A DNA stretch of 64,000 nt from Ifrita kowaldi (Eukaryota > Chordata > Aves > Passeriformes > Cinclosomatidae), in NCBI GenBank assembly GCA_013398055.1, contig VZRS01001447.1, forward strand, positions 1-64,000. Reading direction: 5' to 3'. Both the position numbers and the translations under genes were made by a program. The notes under the pieces were generated by a model. It searched no databases and was not told where the DNA came from. It worked only from the letters and a program-made list of their open reading frames with translations. Each line of letters begins with the position of its first letter. Position 1 is the stretch's first letter. Shown one piece after another: positions 11,568-25,039 of the stretch.

Positions 11568-14500
11568 AAGAAAATGCTGGCACACACAGGATTTAGCCAA
11601 GTATCTTCAACACCTTCAAAGCGTATTGATCGTTCACTCTAAATGGTTTCTTCCTTTATGACATCTCTCATTGGTTTTATGCTTTACTATTCACAAATAA
11701 TGAGAAAACAATAGGAAAGAGATATATACATCTCCTTTTTATTCTGTTAAATGTTTTAAACATTCCTTCTTTTATTAAAATACGGTCTGAGACTCTAAAG
11801 CTAGATAATGCATGAAAACATAGGCTGCAAAAGCCCACATACTTTAAAAGGCTTATATTACCTACCCAGGAAAGACAAAGAAAGATCAGGAGAAAGAATA
11901 TCTATTTCACAGCTGGACACATCCCCAGTATGAAATCAAGTGCACTGCAGAGATGCCTGAGCTAGCAAGCACATAAGCTGCTAAATCTCAGCACAGCACC
12001 AGCTTGACTCTGTCTTTCCTGGCATTGCACACAAGCTAGTAAGTCACATTCCTCAGTTAAATACGTGGGGATTTTTACACAGGCAGTGCTATTGCAGTTA
12101 TATTTAGACCTAAAATGGCTTATGTGCAAGCAGCATGTTATCTGGCATCATGTCCTTCACTCAGGAGAAACCAGCCCACTGCGTCTCAAATCACTTCTGT
12201 AGATAAATGTATCCTATTGAACTGTTACCTATGAAATACCTTCTCTCTTGAGTCACAGAATAATTCACAACCTAAGCACTAGGATTAGGAAGATTTTACC
12301 TCATTCCCCAAAAGACAAAAAAAGTTACCAAAGTGGGAAGCTTTCCTGTCAGTCATATGAATAGGAATTCCAAAATATGTTAATAATTATTAAATCTTCA
12401 CCTTGTGATGAGCTAATGCAAGCTGGAGACAGTATCAACATCGTACTCATTAACATGTACATGAACTCAGTGTCTCTTCAGTATAAAATTTGTCTTATAG
12501 TATTTTATTGAAACATCTGAGAATACTTTCCACTGTGTTACCTAATTCCATCTATAAATGTCTAGATCACCCTAAAATGTTTATCTATTTCAAGTTGACC
12601 TCAAAGGAAAACCATGTTAAACAGAAAAATCATTTTTATCATTTAAAAATATTTAAAAATAACTTCTGAACCAAGCCTGTGTAGCTGTTCTGCAACTAAT
12701 TTCCAAAAGAAGAAATTTAGTGTTTAGAAATTATTGATCATCATCTGAGCTTAAAAATTTTGTAAAACATGTGAACAAAATTTACAATTTGTTACACATT
12801 CTAGAGCATAACAGTATTTTAGAGTTTCTTTAATATTCCTTTAGTTTTATTTCTGACAAAACAGTTCTGAAAAACAAGTTCAAAGATAAACAGTTTCAGA
12901 ACACCTTAATTCTGAATGTCACCTTTTGTATTTTAAATGTTATGATATTTTTCAGCCTCAATTTAACCCCATATTTGGGAAACAGGAACCATGGAAATTG
13001 ACTCAATTATTATATGAGAAATCAACAAGTAAAAATAAGGCTTTCAGAAAAGTTAGCAAAACTGATGGCAAAAAAAGATGAAAAACTAAACCTGTAAACT
13101 ATACCAGTTTAATCTGTTGAAGGCTAACAGGCCAAATGAGATTGAGAGAATTATTAAGAGTCGCTCATTGCAGAAATGAAATATTTGAGATAATCCTGTC
13201 TCAGGCTGGCTAAAGTTGTTGAATTTATTATCTTAAACATTTAAACAGGAGTTGTATCCATTGAGATGAAACATCTCTTTTACTTTCATGCCTGTCTGAA
13301 GTTGCAGCATAATTGCATTCACCCCACTGTATCACTTCTAGCTCAAACACAACTTGGAATGTAAAACAGGCATCTGCAAAGAAACATTTCACTTCACAAG
13401 ATATTATTTAATTTATATGTAAAGAACAGTTTAATCTTCCTTATTCAAAAAAAATATGAAGCTAATTTTATTTTAACTGACAGATTACTACACAGATCTT
13501 ATGCTTCATCAAATTTACATTGTTCTCTTAGGCTTAAAGAATTGAATGCTTTTAAATTCAGTATTCTAAGTAAGAAAGGCTGTACATATATATAAGAGTA
13601 AGGGTATCTTTTTTATATGGTCATGGCTTTTAAGAAGTGTTTAGGTACCATACTGCTTAACCCTGTATTGAAGAAAGTTTTACTTAAAAGATGGGACAAA
13701 TTCATTTAAAGAAGCATTGCAGGAGGGAGCTCTCCTTTATGCCTTCATCCTTGCTTGAAAATACAGGAAAATTACAGCTACAGAAAAAAAAAGAAGTAGT
13801 TTGAACGTGGAAGAAAAATTGCTAAACATAACATTTCGGAATTTGGATAGGATAGTACCTGGCTGTGTAATACTTTCCAAAGACGGATCTACAGAGATAA
13901 TTCAATAGATAATTCAATCTCTTCAATCCTTTCATTTTTATTTCAGTTTACCACAATCCTATACTGAAGTAATCCAGCGTCCAATCACTCCATCATTAAA
14001 TATTAAACATAAAATATTCTATATGCATGTTTCGATATGGATGCCTGCATTTCAGAGTGTGGCTGTACTGCCTGCAGGTGGTGAAGAGAACCAACAGCGC
14101 TCTGTCAGCCTGGAGAGCTCTGAGAAGGGTGCTGCAAAGCGATCTCCACTCACTGGTATATTAAATATCCTCTTGAGAGAAGGTTGACTAGCTATGAGCT
14201 CCAAAATGGAAATTTTTCCATTGTGTGTGGGGAAAAAATATTAAAAAATAATCCCAGCCTTTAATTATAACCCACAGACATTAGATCACTGACGGGAAAA
14301 ACTTTGCTGCAGATGTTGAAAAGACATGATGGGGAAAAGCTGGCTACTGTGACTAATGGCAAACGTGAAAGAAAGGATTAAGAATGTGCAGAGAAGGATA
14401 AAACAATTGAGTGACAAGCAGAAGGGATTTCCAGTTCAGTGAACAAACACCAGGAAAGTATTCAAGACAGACAGGGGAAGATCAAGTCTAAAAGTCACTC

Positions 14501-16948
14501 TAGATGAAGATTGCTCTTAAAGCTGACATGTTGTAAGGAGAAATTAATCCTTTAATTGAAAAATGGAGAACACAGAAGGCTGTTCTCAGCACCAAAAAAA
14601 TCAAACCAAATCAACCAACCAAAATACCCCCAATTTCTGAATGAAGGAAGTGGGTCAATATTCATTAATAACATAAAGGAAAAATCTTGCCATAGAAGAT
14701 GCATGTCCAAGTTAAAGATAGAACACAGCCATCCAGCTTGCCAACCCTCTTTTGAGGCCAAAGGCAGTAAACTGTGACTGTTTTTAGGTTCAAGAAAAAG
14801 AAAAATTTGCCGAGGTCGATCCAGCCCTCTGTCCATCCCTTTACAAGGAAAAGTAGATGTCCTGGCTGTTGGTGTCTCTCTTCCCTGCTTTCAAGACTCT
14901 CCCTGTGTTGCAGTTTGTTGCTCCTATTCTTGTCTGGGGAAACTCCCATTCATTCCGAATACTCATCATCTTTCCATTATATAAAAGAAGTTGTTACTGA
15001 CATTAACCACAGATGTATTCAAATGAGCTAACTCATTCATATTCCCACTTATTATGTCAAGAGAATATAGTTGTACTGTTTAATTAGGTTAGAGAAAAAA
15101 AACTTAATGGAAGTAATCTATGTGACTTTTTAATAGGAAAACTCGGGGACTATGGTTCAAAGGAAACTTCTGGTCGGAGCGTGCAGAACTGAGCTGGAGA
15201 ACAAACATCCAGAAAGGAAGAATCAAAGATTATATCACAAAATGAAAGAGAAATCAGAATTTTGATGAAAAAGCAGGCACCTATAACATTTCTAAAATAT
15301 ATTAAAAAAAAATTTAAAAAAAAAATATCTCTTTCCCTGGAATATGTGAGATTCATAATAGTTTTCTAAAAATCTGGAGATGCTGAAGAAAACATGAAAT
15401 TGAGTAGAGATGGCAGATACTAGAGAGAAACCAAATACACAAATATCTTGTGAAGAATAATCATTAAGGAGGAGTATATCAGAAAAAAATTGGAGTTAGA
15501 GTAGTACACAAACAAAACGTGTCTCAAACAAACAGTGCTGATACAAAAAGATGTCAGTATCAATGTGAAAGATTTTACAGAAGCATTTATATATAATTAT
15601 TATATAACATATATTATTTATACATATGATTTATATAAAAGATGCTTTTAATGCATTGATCAAGCCTACTGAAAGGTGGTGTTTCCTTCAAGGAAAACAC
15701 AGATAAGCTGGATATAGTCATGAAGTAGACTACAAGAATTATAAAAGGTCTAGAAAAGTGGACCTTAGGAAATCTTGAAGCAATTCTGCTGTGTATTCTT
15801 GAGAAAACAAACAAAGAAACAAACAAAAATAGCCAGGAGGGTATTTGATATGCAAAAGACTAATACAAAAAGAAAAGATGATAAGCTAGTGCTTAGGGTA
15901 ATGGAAACAAAACCAAAATCTTTTCTAAGTAGAATTTTCATTAGGTAACGGATGGCTGTGAGGATGGTATAGCACTGGAATCAGCTATGTAAGGAAGCTG
16001 GTCTGTATGTAAATGGTTAGACAGGCATGTGTGTATCGTGTAGCGTCTATCATGTACTTGAGCTTTCTCCAGTGCAGGGTCTCTGCCAGCCTGGTATTTC
16101 TATTTATTCACAATGAATACAAAAGTACTCTCCACCTCTAAATAACTTTTCCTCAGATCTACTTTGCCAACAGTGGTTAATAAAGATATGACTGCTTCGC
16201 ACAGGGAACAATCATGACAGAGCAACTATTCTTTTTGCGATAACCAATCTTGCGCAAGACCTCACTGATTTTAGTCTTGGATGCCGTTGTCACCTTAGTA
16301 AAAGTATGAAAAACAGAATCTGATGCTTCTTCTTTTTTTCCCCCCAGTTTCTGGCATTGAATGGGGCTGAACCTGCTTCCCATCAGAGAAGTCATAGGAC
16401 TATTATATTTAGAGATCAGCTTGCATTGCCTCTTCAGACAACAGCTGCAAAGGCTCACGGCAGAAGCATGAGCTAATTTGCTCCTATTTTACACTCAGAA
16501 TACTCTACACTAAAGCCATGGGACTGCATAGTAAAAATCATTTGCCTTTAAGACTGAAAGAGTAATCAAGTAGTTTTGGTAAAAGCCTGTGACACTGGGC
16601 TATTCAATCTGCATTCTTTGCCATAGATTATGCAGCATAGAGCAAGACATTTAGTCTTTGTAGTTTCTTAGCTGCAAAACAGGCAATGACCCTGTTTTGC
16701 AAAAAAAGAATTACTTTCCAAACCCTGTTTTACTAGAATCCAAAATCATTTCATTTACTACAGTAATCTCTGAGAAGACAAAAAGGCATGGATTTGGCCC
16801 TCTGTGGTTTTTTTTCTCAGACAACCCTCATATCAATCATTATGAATCCTTTTTTGTTTTTTTTAATCTCAACAATAATGTACTTGGATAAACACAACAG
16901 GCTTCCTTAAAAATCAGATAATTGCACGCATTTCTTATGTTGCTCCAG

Positions 16949-17396
16949 CTATTAAGCAATCTTAGTTCCATAAATCATGGCACTGACCCATGAAGAGCTA
17001 AAAATGGTGTGAGAATTTGTTTCCGTCTCATGATTGTATCAGTTTTAAAAAGTCACAAATCACAATAATATGAACAATGGCAGAAGGCTGGAAAAAATAC
17101 TGATCCAGGCTTCAGTTTTTATAGCAACATATCCTTTTCTCATTCTAAGTTTTTTGGTTGGGTTTTTGTTTTGGGGTTTTTCCCCCCCCCTTACATTGAA
17201 CCCTGCATTGAAAAGCATGTTGTGCCCTAAATATGCTCGTCTTGGAAAGGTTACTTGGTATTGTTGTATTTGTATGTCAAAGGGAGGACTGAAGTCTCAA
17301 CAATTGTTCACCTCTCCCATGGTGTGCTAATAAAAGGTCAAAGCCCCACATGTGGCTTGCAGCCTGGGGAATTTCTCTCAATGTTCTGCCAGGGAT
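16949..17396 (+). repeat. First copy of a direct duplication next to an N (probable assembly overlap)
   Basis: This 448-bp block starts CTATTAAGCAATCTTAG and ends TGTTCTGCCAGGGAT. It is repeated at 17398-17828, just across one N. As far as can be checked by eye the copies agree, except for a 17-bp difference at a poly-C run. Here nine C (17182-17190) are followed by 16 extra bases (TTACATTGAACCCTGC) before the shared ATTGAAAAGC. The lack of any other divergence and the N at the junction point to two unmerged contig ends, or two haplotypes, rather than an old duplication. No gene is present. Confidence 0.9.
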
Positions 17397-17397
17397 N
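17397..17397. other. Single-N assembly join
   Basis: A single unknown base separates the end of the first duplicate copy (AGGGAT) from the start of the second (CTATTAAG). It marks a contig join. Confidence 0.95.
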
Positions 17398-17828
17398 CTA
17401 TTAAGCAATCTTAGTTCCATAAATCATGGCACTGACCCATGAAGAGCTAAAAATGGTGTGAGAATTTGTTTCCGTCTCATGATTGTATCAGTTTTAAAAA
17501 GTCACAAATCACAATAATATGAACAATGGCAGAAGGCTGGAAAAAATACTGATCCAGGCTTCAGTTTTTATAGCAACATATCCTTTTCTCATTCTAAGTT
17601 TTTTGGTTGGGTTTTTGTTTTGGGGTTTTTCCCCCCCCATTGAAAAGCATGTTGTGCCCTAAATATGCTCGTCTTGGAAAGGTTACTTGGTATTGTTGTA
17701 TTTGTATGTCAAAGGGAGGACTGAAGTCTCAACAATTGTTCACCTCTCCCATGGTGTGCTAATAAAAGGTCAAAGCCCCACATGTGGCTTGCAGCCTGGG
17801 GAATTTCTCTCAATGTTCTGCCAGGGAT
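17398..17828 (+). repeat. Second copy of the direct duplication
   Basis: This 431-bp copy of 16949-17396 carries eight C (17631-17638) followed directly by ATTGAAAAGC, and lacks the 16 bases seen in the first copy. After 17828 the sequence continues uniquely (GGGACTGCCTGAATG). Any annotation crossing this block should be counted once. Confidence 0.9.
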
Positions 17829-20623
17829 GGGACTGCCTGAATGATTTCTCTCATAAGTTTTAAGCCATAAACTGCATCCTACTTGGCTTGCTGTGCCAAA
17901 ACTGGACCCAAGGGTATCCAGAGTCTTTGCTGATGGGAAAAAATGAGTGCTTCCTATGGAAGCCACAGCTGTTTTCCTGAGAGAGAGAGCACAGATGCTC
18001 AAATATTTCTCTACTTTCTATTTCTGACTACCTGTTCTGGCAGCAGTTCCAAGAAAGGGGAAGGACAGAGGCAGGCATCCAGCTGCTTTCAATAAACCTT
18101 GGCAGCACAGGTAGTGAATGCCTAAACACTAAAAATGTTCACAACCAATTTTTTTCTGGATTTCCAACTATAAAAAGGTGAAAGAATGCACTAGTGCTCC
18201 CCATCTTCCCATTTTGAGTAGAAATTTAGTGATCAGGATAATAACCCTAGTTATGAAAGCAGAGACTATTTACCGTTGAAAGGATATCACTCACGGAACT
18301 GTACATTTGTATTAATACGAATATACATACATAGACATTCAAGAGGATATATAAAATAGATATATCCTATGCATTTTCTAGAAGTATTTATTTCTTCCAT
18401 CAGACAGTAGGCTGACTGTCATAATATGGACTTGATTTTGCATTTTGGGACCATAGTTATCCCCAGCATAACATTGAAGTCAAAGAAAACACTCATGCAA
18501 AGTTATATTATACATTGATTTGACCCAGAATTGTATTTACATCAGCTAAATTACATTAGGATGTGGCTTATGACACTGTTTAGGAATTGGTTAGTATTCA
18601 TTCATTCATACCTGCCATTTTTTTGCCTATACATATTGATATCCAAAGATCCTTTCATAGATATACTTGATCAAAAGTCCATGTTTCTGTTCAGGACAGG
18701 TCATATAGCTGGTTTGAAGCCTTTATACTGGCACTGTTCAACACATTTCTCCAGTTTTACCTTTTGAAGTATTACTTAAGTATTTCTTAAATGGGATAAA
18801 TTAGTCCTGTTAAAACACAGTAAATAAATGTAAGTGGAAAGTGAATAGCAGATAGAAACAGCCCATAAGTAAACAGCAGAACAGCACATATATAAGACTG
18901 CAACTCCCCTAGATTTAATGGTTTTTCATTGCTCAATTAATCAGCAGAAGCACTCTCAGTTAAGCTTACAGCTCACTGGTTTATTTGCTTATTTTAAGGA
19001 CATCTCTGTCTATCTCGTTCATAGCTGCACCTGTTTGCAACCTGCAGTCAGTGCCTGCTTCTTCTGTCACAGCCTTTTTTCCTATGAAATGAAAAAACAT
19101 CTGGCTATCAACAAGGGAAGCAAGCAGATGAACACTGATGTCTGCAAAATCTTTGGGAAAGTGCTTTGGGAAAGAGTACCTCTATAAAAGTGATAATTTT
19201 CCCAACAGACAATCAAAAGGGCATTCTCCCCACAAGATGTCTGAATGATGTTCACTTCAAGACTCACATCAGGCTGCTTGAACAGCCAGTGACCATTCTT
19301 TCTCAGGGCAATCCCTCTCCACCCAATTGTTCTTCAAGACCTTTCATCTACATCCAATCCCCCACATTTTTTGGGTTTTATGCATCGATTGCTACCTAGA
19401 CACCAGACACCTTTTTCTACATCAGCTCAGTGATCAAACTACATTACCAGTGTTCTTGCATGAAAAGCCAAGTTGCTCTCCTAGCCAGTACATTCCCCAG
19501 ACAGAGCAACAGCTTCTGCCTGACAGTTTCCACAAAGGTACTGTTGTTGAGTGTCTGGGCACTCCTTCAAACCAGAGAAGCTCTAAAGTTGGGGAAGGCA
19601 AGTCCAATGTGGAAGACAAAATATTTCTAAAGCATAAGGATAAGAAGTTAGATCTGCTCTAGGTGGCGATGTCAAAGCTCAGCTATGTAGGCTTCTGCTC
19701 TCCACTTAGAAACCACCAGCAAGATGAACAATGTATGAATCCTTCCAGGAAAGAACAAGAGGAAGAAAGTGGTTTTACTTGACGAAACCATTAGAAATCA
19801 GTAAGTCTGAGCTTTTAAGAAAGTCACAAATTCAGAAAAAGAACTACTGTATCTAAGCCACACCTTGCCTAAAACTCTTCAGAGAAAGGTGTTATGAGAA
19901 TTTTGCTGCCCATATTATACACTAGAGTTTGATTCTACCATGTCTCATTTACTCCTTTGCAACTCATGTATTGCACTTCCAAAAGAATCAGTGCCTGACC
20001 TTTCTGCTTTCTTGTCCCATTATTTGTAAAAAAGAAACTAATACTCTGGCAGCTAAAAAGTGAGCAATCCTCCCTTTTTTCTCCAAACTAATTGACAGAG
20101 GTATTTAAAAATGTTAGGTGTCTGCCCAGGATGAAGTGTCCCTTTGTGACAATAAGAATCAATCCCTACCTATTTAAATGTAAGAATGTAAAAATTTTCA
20201 ATTGTTCATTAAAAATCAAACAGGTTTTTCTGATGACTAATTAATCTAGGTAATAGTATGTTTATCTCTAGTTTTAGTTTAATTATTTGATATATTCTGC
20301 TGTGCTAGCTCTTTTAATTATTGTCTACTGTTAAACTTACTCATAATGAATCCTTCCACATTTATTGAGATTATCCCATTTTTACCTCCTTCAAGCTCTC
20401 TCAGAATAGAAGCTTTTTGCAGTTATACATCAGCCATATCATTCTTTCAGCAATACTATAAAAACCCACTGCTTTTTCTATTTTGTGTAAGCCTGCATAC
20501 TTAACTACTGAATCATAGAGAAATATGGAAAATAAGTGTATTATCATTATAATCATTAGAGCAAGAAAGTGAAAGGAAACATGATTACAGAAGTGTAGAC
20601 ACAGTTCTGACAATTCATATATG

Positions 20624-20639
20624 CATATATATATATATA
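20624..20639. repeat. (TA)n microsatellite
   Basis: A short alternating AT run flanked by ATATATGC and CGTGATATAG. It is a simple repeat. Confidence 0.85.
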
Positions 20640-22187
20640 CGTGATATAGGAACTAATCTTACAACCCTTACTCACAAAATTATGTTACCAAACTCTACAG
20701 GAGGACACACGTTAAAAATACAGCATTAAGCCTGAAAGCCGGAAAGAAATCCACTGTTTTTTTCAGCTATGAGAACAAATATTACACCATTAAAAAAATG
20801 ATGTCAAAACAAGTAACATAGCTCAGCAACAAGATAATCTTATAGAATAATTACAGGCATATCTGTAGTGAGGACAGACAATGGAACCTGAGGAGAGGCT
20901 ATTACAGACAACTTGGAATATGGCATTGAGTCTTATGATTGTTAAAGAAAACACTGTCAGATACCACAAGATTAGTCTGTATCTAAGGGGATTTACACTG
21001 GTACCATAATGGCACCATCAGAGAGCCGACTTTTTGAATAAAGGAGAAGCTAACTCATTAAAAAAATTACTTAAAAGCACCTCCACCTGCCTCTAACCAG
21101 AGAAAAAGAAATGAATGAGCCACCTAAAGATTCAAAAAAGCTTATTGCAGTCTACAGTTTTACGTAAATGCATTTAGGAACAGAGATAAAAGTGAAGAAG
21201 AATCAAACAAGTCTGAACACAGACACTGAATTTTTGAATAGACAGCCATACTTCTTCATTAAGTAAACCCATACAACTATCTAATTTAGATGCATAGGTT
21301 TGTTCTATCTGTAACTAGCAGCTTTCTGTGGGACTTTCTCACAGGGCTGATTCGAATCCACAGATGAGGAACTGGATCAATTTGCATTACCGTGCTCATC
21401 AGGCTATGAGCCTTGCTAAAATACTGAGCAACTGAAGCATGAGGAGTGATTTCTCTGCAGGGTGAGAGCTGGCGTAGCTTCCAAAAGGCTGCAACAATGG
21501 TAAAGACCACTTTCTGATGGTATTAGGTTTCCAAAACAGGCCTTGAATGGGCTTATTGTAAAGTTGTTCTCCCACACACATTCATAACAAGAACACGTAA
21601 TAACAGAAAAGCGAAAAATTTATTCTTCATAGTTTTGTAATTTTTGCTGAGTGGTTTGTCAGTCTTATGAATTCCAAGTCTGTTGATTCCTATGTGAGTT
21701 TATACTCAGCACTGAAATATAATTGTCTGGAAAATGTGAGGTAGAAAGAAGTAGCATTTATTTATATATCTTTAATATAGCTGACCAATTTTAGAGTAAA
21801 AAGACATATGCAAAAACAGTTAGACCTATATTAATGATTTTATCTCCATAAACCCATATTCTCTTTATGAAGTAGTGTACTGGAACATAATTTAAAAAAC
21901 AAATCAAATAAGAGTTCCATTCTGATGATGTAAAACCTTAACCAGGGAATTGCACAGAATGTGTGGTTCATTTAAAATTAAATAAAATTTGTAGCATGAC
22001 ACATATATATGGATTTAGGAAATAACGGTAAAGACATATATGCCTATCATTATTCTGTCAAAATGCACTGAGACTCATGTGGGATTGATACAATTGAAGT
22101 CAATTACCGAGATGAGGGGAGGAAGAACTTATCAGCCTAAAAGATCTAACTCTGGATTAGAGCTTGCTTTCTTGGGTTTTCTTGCAT

Positions 22188-22210
22188 AAAAAAAAAAAAA
22201 AAAAAAAAAA
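22188..22210 (+). repeat. Poly-A run of 23 bases
   Basis: An uninterrupted A tract follows TTTTCTTGCAT. The sequence just upstream has no AATAAA signal and no recognisable retrogene, so I call it a simple homopolymer rather than a retroposon tail. Confidence 0.8.
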
Positions 22211-22839
22211 GGCAGTTGAAAATTATTTTTCTCCATAAAAAGCTTTGCTATTTTTGTGTAAGGAGTGTTTAGATTTACAAAAATAATTCAATACAATACA
22301 TTTCATCCCTTTTGCTGTACAAAAATCTTAGGCAACAGACTTATTAATCAAATTTGGCTATTTCTCTATGGATTCTGCTTTTCCTGCAGATCACTTCTTA
22401 TTACAAATGCTTGATGTGCCTGCATCATACTATTAACTCAATTTTATCTTTGTTAAACACACATCTAACCTTGTATGAAGACATCCTATTGTATTCCAGA
22501 CATCTAACCTGTAAAAATCTGACAACTTGACAACTTTTGGGAAGGCAGTCCGTGAGAAGCCTCCAAGAAGAGCCTCTCCTCTTTTAGTCCAGCTGAGCCC
22601 ATCTGGTCCATCAAGTCTAATACAATACTTTTTACAGCTACTGGTAACTAGGCAAAACCACACACAGGTTTAACAGTACCCAACCATGCTGATTCTTCAG
22701 CTGATATAATCAGATGGAAATTTACAGCTTTGTTGACTGGGAACATTCTTTGGCATAAATATTGAATTCTCATGGAAAAACTGACTGCTCATGGCTTAAA
22801 TAGAAACACTCTTTGCTTGGTAAAGACACCTGTCTGAAT

Positions 22840-23887
22840 GACTGGTCCCAAAAAAATGGTGGAGTATAGACTTATATCCAGCTGGTAGATGGTCACAAGT
22901 GGTGCTCCTCAGGGCTCAATACTAGGGTCAATTTTGTTCCATATCTTTATCAACGATCCGGATGAGGGGATAGAGTACACCCTCTGTCACTTTGCAGACA
23001 ACACCAAGATCAAAGGCAATGTTTGATCTCTTTGAAGGCAGGAAGGCTCTGCAGAGAGACCTGGACATGATGGAGTGATGGGGTGAGACCAATTGTATGA
23101 GGTGAATCTTCAAGAAGGCAAAGTGCCAGATCCTGCACCTGGATCACAACAACTCCAGGCAGCTCTACAGGCTGAGGACAGGATGGCTGGAAAACTGCCC
23201 AGTGGTAAAGAACCTGGGAGTGTTGTTCAACAGCTGGCTGAACATGAGCAGCCAGTGTTCCTAGGTAGCCAAGGAGGCCAGTGGCATCCTGGCCTTTATC
23301 AGCAACAGCGTGGCCAGCAGGACCAGGGCAGCGATTGTCCTCCTGCACTCGGCACTGGTGAGACCACATCTTGAATCCTGTGTCCAGTTTTGGGCTCCTC
23401 TCTACAAGAAAGACATTGAAGTGCTGAAGTGTGTCCAGAGAAGAGCAAAGAGAGTTGGTGAAGGGTCTGGTGCACAAGTCCTATGAGGAGGGCTGGAGGG
23501 AGCTGGGGTTTTTTTTTGGTCTAGAGGAAAAAGAGGCTCATGGGGGACCTTATCACTCTCTACAGCTGAAATGAGGCTGTAGCAAGGTCTGGGATCAGCC
23601 TCTTCTCCCAAGAAACAAGCAGTAAGAGAAGAGGAAACGGCTTCAAGTTGTGCCAGAAGAGGTTTAGATTGGACATTAGGAAAAATGTCTTTGCCAAAAG
23701 GCTTGTCAAGCACTGGAACAGTCTGCCCGGGAAAGCAGTGGAGTCACCATTCATGGAGGTATTTAGAAGATATGTGGATGTGATGCTTACAGACATGTTT
23801 AGTGTTGGACTTAGCAGTGCTGCATTAACAGTTGGCCTCCAGGACCTTGGACATCTTTTCCAACCTACTGATTCTATGATTTTATGG
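22840..23887 (+). mobile_element. CR1 LINE, 5'-truncated, with reverse transcriptase remnant
   Basis: This fragment of about 1 kb covers the last part of CR1 ORF2 and the 3' end. The first readable part corresponds to the reverse transcriptase stretch around SGVPQGSVLG, then FINDLDEG (read here as HIFINDPDEG). The catalytic box is read as FADN where active elements have FADD. Later parts match the CR1 segments around KDLGVLV and HLEYC. The reading frame is broken by shifts and stops, and a T-rich run sits at about 23511-23518. The tail, CCAACCTACTGATTCTATGA, ends the element near 23887. The left boundary is approximate. Open frames inside it on either strand are shadows of this dead element. 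Confidence 0.95.
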
Positions 23888-25022
23888 ACTGAGACTAAAT
23901 TCCTATTTCTCAAGCAATAGCAAGCAGGCAGACCACTCTACCAGTGCTCAGCCAAATAAAGCTCTGAGTTCAGGGAATGTTAGGTTGCCGTACAGAGGAA
24001 AGAGAAGGCCTGCAATCTGCCATTGCCAGGGTCAACATATGGTGGAAGAAGCACCATTCAGGAAGAATCAACTCTTGTCCCATACATGAAGAGCAGCACA
24101 AGGAAGCTCATCTACTCATATACTGAGTTAGTAGTATCTTCTTAATATTTAAGAGATTAAAGAAAGCTAACAGATCAGCAACATCTGCATGTTGGTCTAA
24201 AACCCCTGTTAAGCTTACAAAAGTTAAAAAGATAGGCTCTTGGGACACAGGGCAAATAAACATATAAAGCCCACTTGCCTCTTCCCCAGAACAGCAGTAG
24301 AACTCTCATAAACTAATTTTTGCTGCTCTCCTAAGGAAAATGCTCCTCACACACTGATGGTTATGATTCCCTTCACAGTTCTCTCTTTTTATGTTTTCCT
24401 TTTTTCTTTTCATTGTTACACTTGACATCCTGCTCTTACACCAAAAATTGCACCACCAGCAGCCGTAAAAACAAACAATAACCTCCTGCTGGTTTTAGTT
24501 CTTCCCTCTTCAATTACTTTATCTTGTCACTCAGTCTCTGCTGTTACTTGTGTACTAATGTCTGGCCTGGCATCCCAAATGTTGTAGGAACTACATGCAT
24601 GTATGTATCCTGCATGAGACCCTTACCCCTCAAATACCCAGCTGCCATCTTGGACACCTCACATGAATATGTGGATAGTGAAAACACACCAGAATAAATT
24701 ATGGGGCAAAAAGGTCAGAAAGAATTTTAGCCAATTGAAAACAGTATTAAGGATTTATATCATCATTAAATTGTTTCATAAGTGATATGTTGTCTTTAAA
24801 AGGGAAAAAATGATGTCTTTACTTTATATTGGTATGCTATTGCCAGCCTGGCAGAAAACTGTGACTAAAAACTCAGGTTGTGTCAAAAGACCAGAAAGCA
24901 AACCAAAATAAAGTTTCAGACAAGTATTACAAGTCATCTATATGCAAAGGGAATGTGATGGGTCAGCTTGGAACTCAGATTGCTATCGTTGCTCAGTTAT
25001 TGTAGCAATGAGAACATTATAT

Positions 25023-25039
25023 ACACACACACACACACA
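25023..25039. repeat. (AC)n microsatellite
   Basis: Eight AC units in a row follow TTATAT. A shorter TATACACACACA run occurs near 26529. Both are simple repeats. Confidence 0.9.

Larger units (their letters stand above)
10300..16948. other. AT-rich non-coding stretch with one further CR1 tail
   Basis: Apart from the CR1 tail at 11490-11567 and the small tandem repeat at 10566-10607, no gene or repeat was recognised. AT-rich blocks occur near 13440-13600 and 15590-15640. The frames at 14552-14949 overlap on both strands and look like chance. A minus-strand frame ending at 16177 has a basic C-terminal part but no recognised domain. Confidence 0.6.
17829..22839. other. AT-rich non-coding stretch
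   Basis: No gene or dispersed repeat was recognised. It contains a TA-rich microsatellite at 20624-20639 and a poly-A run at 22188-22210. A strong plus-strand acceptor-like sequence (TTTTCCTGCAG, ending about 22390) is followed by an open frame of about 46 codons but no convincing donor. The overlapping frames at 19327-19662 on both strands look like chance. Confidence 0.6.

Noticed and set aside
16177..16458. Minus-strand 93-codon frame with a basic helix-like part (KTKISEVLRKIGYRKKN)
   Set aside because: It slightly resembles transposase helix-turn-helix segments, but no flanking domain, terminal repeats or splice sites support it.
17070..17330. 86-codon plus-strand frame
   Set aside because: It lies in the duplicated block and is broken in the second copy by the poly-C difference. 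It has no recognisable domain.
22188..22210. Poly-A run as the tail of a processed pseudogene
   Set aside because: No upstream gene-like sequence, polyadenylation signal or target-site duplication could be seen.
23010..23920. Open frames of 90-155 codons on both strands
   Set aside because: They lie inside the CR1 element or its edges and are shadows of its broken ORF2 and 3' region.
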